DNA of 64,000 nt from the NCBI RefSeq assembly GCF_042186555.1, contig NC_133327.1, forward strand, positions 330,282,495-330,346,494, written 5' to 3'. Each line of letters begins with the position of its first letter. The first letter of the stretch is position 1. This document shows, one piece after another, positions 50,501 to 58,600 of the stretch. The translations under genes and the position numbers were made by a program. The stretch comes from Aquarana catesbeiana (lineage: Eukaryota; Chordata; Amphibia; Anura; Ranidae). The notes beneath the pieces are model-generated. The model was not told the origin of the DNA. It saw only the letters and a list, made by a program, of their open reading frames with translations, and searched no databases.

Positions 50501-53500
50501 TCAAATTACTTGTATATGCACCTTAAAAATCCCACAAGTATTCCTATATCTATCTTAACTAGGTATGTGGTGCTAATTTTAGTGATTTGTCAATGTGTCC
50601 TGTTTAGCATGGATGCAGGAATCTGTTGGGGCCCATCAACAATGATGCTCTTTTGATGTGTTCCCATTGACGCACAATAGAATGTGCCTTTTTTGGCGCA
50701 CTTTTGCAAACCTTCACCAAAGATGCATCATGCCTGGACTTTTCAAAGCACAGCTCACCTGTGGTATGGAGCGTTACATAGGATTTAATGGGTATGGCCA
50801 ATGTGTGTGGCCTAATGTATGTGTGATCTAAACATTTACAAAGGTTTCTGTCCCCTTTACAGGGGGTCTTCCTAGTGATATTTAAATGACTGGAGGGGAG
50901 TAGGGTGCATGTGATGCAGAAAGAGATGATATGTGTGGACTGTGGTGTGTGTTTGTTTTTATTTTTAATTTTTTTTAATTTTGGGTACTACATAGATGGG
51001 GAGTGTGTTTTGTTATGATCAGCTGTATCCAAAATGTAAAAGTTTTGGCTGTTGGTGCAATGTGAGCTAGGTTAACCTGCACTTTCTGCCAACTCCTAAA
51101 AATGTATAATGTATGTATGTAGCAAATCAACATACAGTGGATATAAAAAGTCTACACACCCCTGTTAAATGTAAAAAAATGAGACAAAGATAACTAATTT
51201 CAGAACTTTTTCCACCTTTTAATGCGACCTAGAAACTGTACAACTCAGTTGAAAAACAAACTGAAATCTTTTAGGTGGAGGGAAGTAAAAAATAAAAAAA
51301 TAAAATAATATGGTTGCATAAGTGTGCATACCCTTATACTAATACTTTTAGTCAGGATTATCACATTTCCAAATGAAGACTCTAACTACCAAGACCTGAG
51401 GTGTGCCTTGGCCTGGCTGGTCAGTATGCCTAAGAGAGGGCAAAAAAGACACAAAGTAGGTGTGATGTGAAAGTTACAACGAAGAGCCAGCAACAGCCAT
51501 CCGTCCAGAAATAGCGAAAGCCTGGATGACTACAAAACGGGGATAACGTATGTAACTGCTAAAACAGGAGGATCTCCAACGCCCCATGTACCTGATGAAG
51601 AAGGGACCCCCTGTTCAGGACCCACAAAGTGCCTCTGATCCCGACCGACGAACATCCAGAAAAGGGGTTTAGGATATGAGAATATGGAAGGTGAACCTGG
51701 ATATGAGAACAAACTGTTCGTGGTGAGAGGATGCATATGGAAGGCAGAAAGAGCTGACCAGAGGAATATTGCAGAGAAGGACGTATCCTTTGATCCGACA
51801 CCGTTGCTGTGTTACAGTAATGAGACCACCAACCCCTGGCTTGTCCCTCTATCCTATTCATGGGAAAGTTGAAAGCCAAGTAAAGGGAACTGCCAAGAGC
51901 ACGAACTGGTAACTGCACCAAGGGTAGGAGACATGAAGACTGAAACACCATGAAAACCTGGCCAGTAACTGGTAGCCGTGCGAAAGAGACAGACTGACAG
52001 GAGTTTGTAGGGGCCTGAAATGCTGGTCACCTGCTAGATACTTGATAGTGTTGGAGGATGGCAAATTGCAGAGGCAATGCAGCGAAAGCCAGAGACGTGA
52101 ACCTATGAAACCTTCCCACCCTTGGTAGAAGCCCTCGGAATACACTGGATGAAGAACCATAGGCCAGATTGATTGCCTGTGACCAGGCAAGCCCCATTAC
52201 CTGCAGGCCCACTGAAAAGAGCTGGGGTCGCAGCCGACACCTCCACTCTAGCCAAGTGGGCTATGAACCCCTTCATCCTGTCTAACAATTGTAGCATGGA
52301 CGTTGAGAGCGCATTAATAATGCATGAATCTGGGTTAAGAATCAAGCATAGAACATGTGCTGGTGGATGGAAGAGGTTGGGACAGAGATTGGAATAAAAA
52401 CCTAAATGTACTGCACCCCCCCCCCAGCTGAGGCCAGGAAAGGGGTACACCAGTAATAAAACTCAGCAATGAGTTTGGCATGGTCCCACCCTTACCTGAT
52501 GGGGTGCTACCATGCACTGAACCCCAATGCGGCGTTGGAGAGATGAATGCGAATTTGACGCTTCCGGAACGTGCATCATGCCCTGAACTAAGGAAACACA
52601 AACTGGAAAAATGAGAACCGACAATCAACCCATAAACAACACCACCCCTACGTATCTGACAAGTATGAGGATGTAAGTTCAGAAATGACAAGACAACAGC
52701 GCGTGAATGTGAACCTAATGACACCACCCTAGTGTATGCAGTGAGCGAGCCCGAGCAACCTGCAGCGCCAAGACAGGTAATTAAAAACGAACACTCAGGG
52801 CTGAGGTACCCACAAACTGTGGTGGGTAGTAGTAAAGGTGTAATGGTGAACGTGCATGTGTGACGTATGGTATACAGGTGAGAAGATTGTGGGACGATAA
52901 TCAATTAAAAACGAAACCTCAGCCGTATGGGTCTGTAGACGTGACAGACCCTGGATGTGAGCCCTAGCTAACAGAAATGCTATGACAGGAATGCTACGAA
53001 CAAAATATGACAGAACAACAGAGACAGATAACAAACAAACCCTCAGGGCTGGTCTACCCACAGACCGTGGTGGGTAGACGTACAAGTGTAATGAAATGAG
53101 CGTACATCGTATGATGTATGTTATGCGGGCGAGAAGATTCTGGGACGACAATAAATTACAAATGAAACCTCAGCCCATATGGATCCGTAGACGTGACAGA
53201 CCCTGGATGTGCTACGATACGAACGAAAATGCTACTGCAGGACAAAGCTATGAAAGAAAGCTACACAGGAAAATGCTATGACAGGAAAATGCTTATGACA
53301 GGGAAATGCCACGAATGAAAGCTATGACAGGAAAATGCTATGAATGAAAGCTACGACAGGAAAATGCTACGAATGAAATCTACGACAGAAAAATGCTACG
53401 CATGAAAGCTACGACAGGAAAATGCTACGAATGAAAGCTACGACAGGAAAATTGCTACGAACGAAATTCCACGACAGAAAATGCCATGAATGAAAGCTAC

Positions 53501-55607
53501 ACGGGAAAATCCTGCGACAGGAAAAATGCTATGCACGAAATGCTACGACATGAATTTCTACAAATGAAAGCTACACGGGAAATTGATGTGACAGGAAAAT
53601 CGCTACAACAGGAAAAAATGCTACAAACGAAAAGCTACGACAGGAAATGCTATGAATGAACCTACACGGGAAAATGCAACGACAGGAAAATACTACGGCA
53701 GGAAATCGCTATGACAGGAAATGCTATGGATGAAAGCTACACGGGAAAATGCTGCGACAAGAAATCGCTACGACAGAAAAAATGCTATGAACGAAATGCT
53801 ACGACAGGAAATGCCATGAATGACAGCTTACAAGGGAAATTCCTGCTACTGGAAAAAATGCTATGAACAAAATGTTACTACAGGAAATGCTGCATATGAA
53901 AGCTACAAGGGAAAATTGCTACGACAGGAAATAACGCTACGACAGAAAATAACGATACGAACGAAATGCTACGAATAAAAGCTACACCAGAAAATCAATA
54001 TGACAGGAAAACACTACGAACTAAATGCTACGACAGGAAATGCTACGAATGACAGCTACAATGGAAAATGCTGCGACAGGAAAAATCACTATGAACGAAA
54101 AGCTTATGACAGGAAATGCTATGACTAAAACCTACACGGGAAAACGCTGTGACAGGACCGCAGACCACGCTGACAAGAACTGCTTTGAGCGATCCGCTAT
54201 GACAGGAAAATGCCATGACCAAACCACTGTGCCTGACCCGCTGCGACTCATGACAGCACCAGTTATGACTGAACATGCAGCGACAGGAACACTGAGACTG
54301 AACGCCTAATGACAGCGCCTGCTGTCAGCACCTGAACGACAGTCCCCGACAGGAATGCTAAGACGCTGAGGATGGACGCGCTGACCAACCCTGCTAGACT
54401 GGAGCGTCATGACTGAACATGTGTGACAGCATCCGCTATGACAGTGACAAACTAAGACAGGAAGCTAGGACTGAACGAATGACAGCACCTGCTGATTTTT
54501 TTGGAGCAGCGCCATCTGTGTGAGATGTGTGACCCAGAATCCCCAGCACACCAGAGATCAAGCTGGTGGTGGGCGTGTCTGTACAATGACCTCAGCAGGA
54601 ACAGCCCGCTCTCACCTTCTGCCAGCGCAACATGGTTCAGGCACTGGGGGAATGGTGGGAAAGTATGAAAAAGGACCCCCCCAGAAAGATCATGGGGATG
54701 GTCTCTGCTGACTAGACTTGAAGGGAAGGCCCCCGGGGCCATTTGCTGCTCTGTCACTAACTGGCAGGTCAATGAGCAGAAACAAGCATGCGACCAGTGA
54801 ATTATTACAGTGTCCTGAGCCCCTGACCTGTGTATGATTAGCTCCGATCAGCAGATGACCAAACTGAAGTAAGGAGCACCGTGGCCGCTGATCACCAGCC
54901 CCCCCCCCCCCTCCCTGTGTGAACACCGGGAGAAGCGGGCGGAAAAGTGAACGATTCATTCACACCAACAGGTGGGTGGCATCCGATGAGGGCCCTCCGT
55001 TGATGCCACCCGCCCACACATACCGGAAGTCACGTATAATGCCCCGGAAATGACGTGTTGGCTAACCCAGAAATGATCCGACGAAGGATCTGATGGAGGA
55101 GGAGGGATATATAGCCCTCAGACTCCTCCTACAAATACAGGCCTGCGGCCAGCCTTCAACTTTGTTGAAGCACCTTTTGATTTTATTACAGCACTCAGTC
55201 TTTTTGGGTATGAGTCTATCAGCATGGCACATCGTGACTTGGCAATATTTGCCCACTCTTCAGATCACCCCACAGATTTTCGGATCGGATTTAGGTCTGG
55301 GCTCTGGCTGGGCCATTTCAAAACTTTAATCTTCTTCTTCTGGAGAAGCCATTCCTTTGTTGATTTGGATGTATGCTTTGGGTCGCTGTCATGCTGAAAG
55401 ATGAAGTTCCTCTTCATGTTCAGCTTTCTAGCAGAAGCCTGAAGGTTTTGTGCCAATATTGACTGGCATTTGGAACTGTTCAAAATTCCATCTACCTAAG
55501 GCCCCTGCAGCTGAAGAAAAACTGCTCCAAAGCATGATGCTGCCACCACTGTAGGTATGGTGTTCTTTTGGTGATGTGCAGTGTTGTTTTTGCGCCAAAT
55601 ATATATA

Positions 55608-55643
<36 letters not shown>

Positions 55644-58600
55644 CTATATATATCTTATGGCCAAAAAGTTCATCAGACCATAACACATTTTCCCATATGC
55701 TTTTGGGAGACTTCAGATGTGTTTTTGCAAAATTTAGCCGGGCTTGGATGTTCTTCTTTGTAAGAAAAGGCTTCCGTCTTGCCACTCTACCCCATAGCCC
55801 AGACAGATGAAGAATATGGGAGATTGTTGTCACATGTACCACACAGCTAGTATTTGCCAGATATTCCCACAGCTCTTTTAATGTTTATGTAAGCCTCTTG
55901 GCAGCCTCCCTGACCAGTTTTCTTCTCATCTTTTTTCATCAATTTTGGAGGGACGTCCAGTTCTTGGTAATGTCACTGTTGTGCCATATTTTCTCCACTT
56001 GATAACTGTCACCGTGTTCCATGATATATCTAATGCCTTGGAAAATCTTTTGTAACCTTCTCCTGACTGAGGCTGGGTTCACACTGGTCCGACAAACGCT
56101 CCGACATTGGGAGCTCATGTCGCATGACGTGTGAAATTTAATGTTTCCCTATGGGAGCCGTCCTAACTGGTCCGACACAAGTCGTTCCGACTTTAGAAAT
56201 GCTCCCTGTACTACTTTGGTCCGACTTTGATCCTATTTCAGCCTATTGACTATCATTGAAGTTGGATCAAAGTCGGATTGCCGTCTTGCATGATCCGACT
56301 TCGGCACGCGACTTGTGCTCAGATGTTCTTGAGGGGGAACTCCGCGCCAAATTTTAAATAAAAAACCGGCATGGGTTCCCCCTCCAAGAGCATACCAGGC
56401 CCTTGGGTCTGGTATGGACCTTGAGGGGAACCCCCTACGCCGAAAAAACGGCGTGGGGGGTCGCCCCCAATCCATACCAGACCCTTATCCGAGCACGCAG
56501 CCCGGCCGGACAGGAATGGGGGTGGGGACGAGCGAGCGCCCCCCCCCTCCTGAACCGTACCAGGCCGCATGCCCTCAACATGGGGGGTGGTGCCTTGGGG
56601 GAGGGGGCGCGCTGCGGCCCCCCCACCCCAAAGCACCTTGTCCCCATGTTGATGAGGACAAGGGCCTCTTCCCGACAACCCTGGCCGTTGGTTGTCGGGG
56701 TCTGCGGGCGGGGGCTTATCGGAATCCGGGAGCCCCCTTTAATAAGGGGGCCCCCAGATCCCGGCCCCCCCACCCTATGTGAATGAGTATGGGGTACATC
56801 GTACCCCTACCCATTCACCTAGGGAAAAAGTGTCAATTAAAAAAAAACACTACACAGATTTTTAAAGTAATTTATTAGACAGCTCCGGGGGTCTTCTTCC
56901 GACTTCGGGGGTCTCTCCGGTTCTTCTCCGCGCTCTCCGGGTCTTCTGCCGGGCTCCTCCGCTATTTTCTGCTCTTTTGCTATAGCGGAGGAGCCCGGTC
57001 TGCTGCCTTCTTCTCTTCGGGGGTCTCTCCGGTTCTTCTCCGCGCTCTCCGGACCTTCTGCCGGGCTCCTCCGCTCTCTTCTGCTCTTTTGCCGCTCTTT
57101 TGCTATAGCGAAGGAGCCCGGTCTTCAATCTTCTGCCTTCTGCTCTCTTCTCCTGATGTTGACACGACGCTCTCTGGGGCTGGAATGCACTCTAAGCGCT
57201 CCGCTCTGACTTATATAGGTGGTGACCACGCCCCCTTATGCCGTCACAGTCCCTGGGCATGCCGAGACTGTGACGTTTTAGGGGGCGTGGTCATCACCCG
57301 ATGACCACGCCCCCTTATGCCGTCATAGTCCCAGCATGCCCAGGGACTGTGACGGCATAAGGGGGCGTGGTCACCACCTATATAAGTCAGAGCGGAGCGC
57401 TCAGAGTGCATTCCAGCCCCAGAGAGCGTCGTGTCAACATCAGGAGAAGAGAGCAGAAGGCAGAAGATTGAAGACAGGGCTCCTTCGCTATAGCAAAAGA
57501 GCGGCAAAAGAGCAGAAGAGAGCGGAGGAGCCCGGCAGAAGGTCCGGAGAGCGCGGAGAAGAACCGGAGAGACCCCCGAAGAGAAGAAGGCAGCAGACCG
57601 GGCTCCTCCGCTATAGCAAAAGAGCAGAAAATAGCGGAGGAGCCCGGCAGAAGACCCGGAGAGCGCGGAGAAGAACCGGAGAGACCCCCGAGGTCGGAAG
57701 AAGACCCCCGGAGCTGTCTAATAAATTACTTTAAAAATCTGTGTAGTGTTTTTTTTTAATTGACACTTTTTCCCTAGGTGAATGGGTAGGGGTACGATGT
57801 ACCCCATACTCATTCACATAGGGTGGGGGGCCGGGATCTGGGGGCCCCCTTATTAAAGGGGGCTCCCGGATTCCGATAAGCCCCCGCCCGCAGACCCCGA
57901 CAACCAACGGCCAGGGTTGCCGGGAAGAGGCCCTTGTCCTCATCAACATGGGGACAAGGTGCTTTGGGGTGGGGGGGCCGCAGCGCGCCCCCTCCCCCAA
58001 GGCACCACCCCCCATGTTGAGGGCATGCGGCCTGGTACGGTTCAGGAGGGGGGGGGGGGGGGCGCTCGCTCGTCCCCACCCCCATTCCTGTCCGGCCGGG
58101 CTGCGTGCTCGGATAAGGGTCTGGTATGGATTGGGGGCGACCCCCCATGCCGTTTTTTCGGCGTAGGGGGTTCCCCTCAAGGTCCATACCAGACCCAAGG
58201 GCCTGGTATGCTCTTGGAGGGGGAACCCATGCCGGTTTTTTATTTAAAATTTGGCGCGGAGTTCCCCCTAATACCAAACAATGCCGGGCATTGGCGGGGA
58301 TCCAAGTCGGATCCCCGTTCATTGAAAGTCGGACACATGCCGGCTTTATGTCGCAGGGCAAAGTCAGATCCAAAGTAGGACGGCTGTCGTGTCGCACCAG
58401 TGTGAACCCAGCCTGATACCTTTAAACAATGAGATCCCCATGCGACTAAGAATGGGGACCTACTAGAACAGCTGAACGTTATTTGGGGTTAATCAGAGGC
58501 ACATTAAATGATGGCAGGTGTGTACTGACTCCTATTTAACATGAGTTTAAATGTGATTGCTTAATTCTGAACACAGCTACAGCCCCATTAATAAGAGGGT

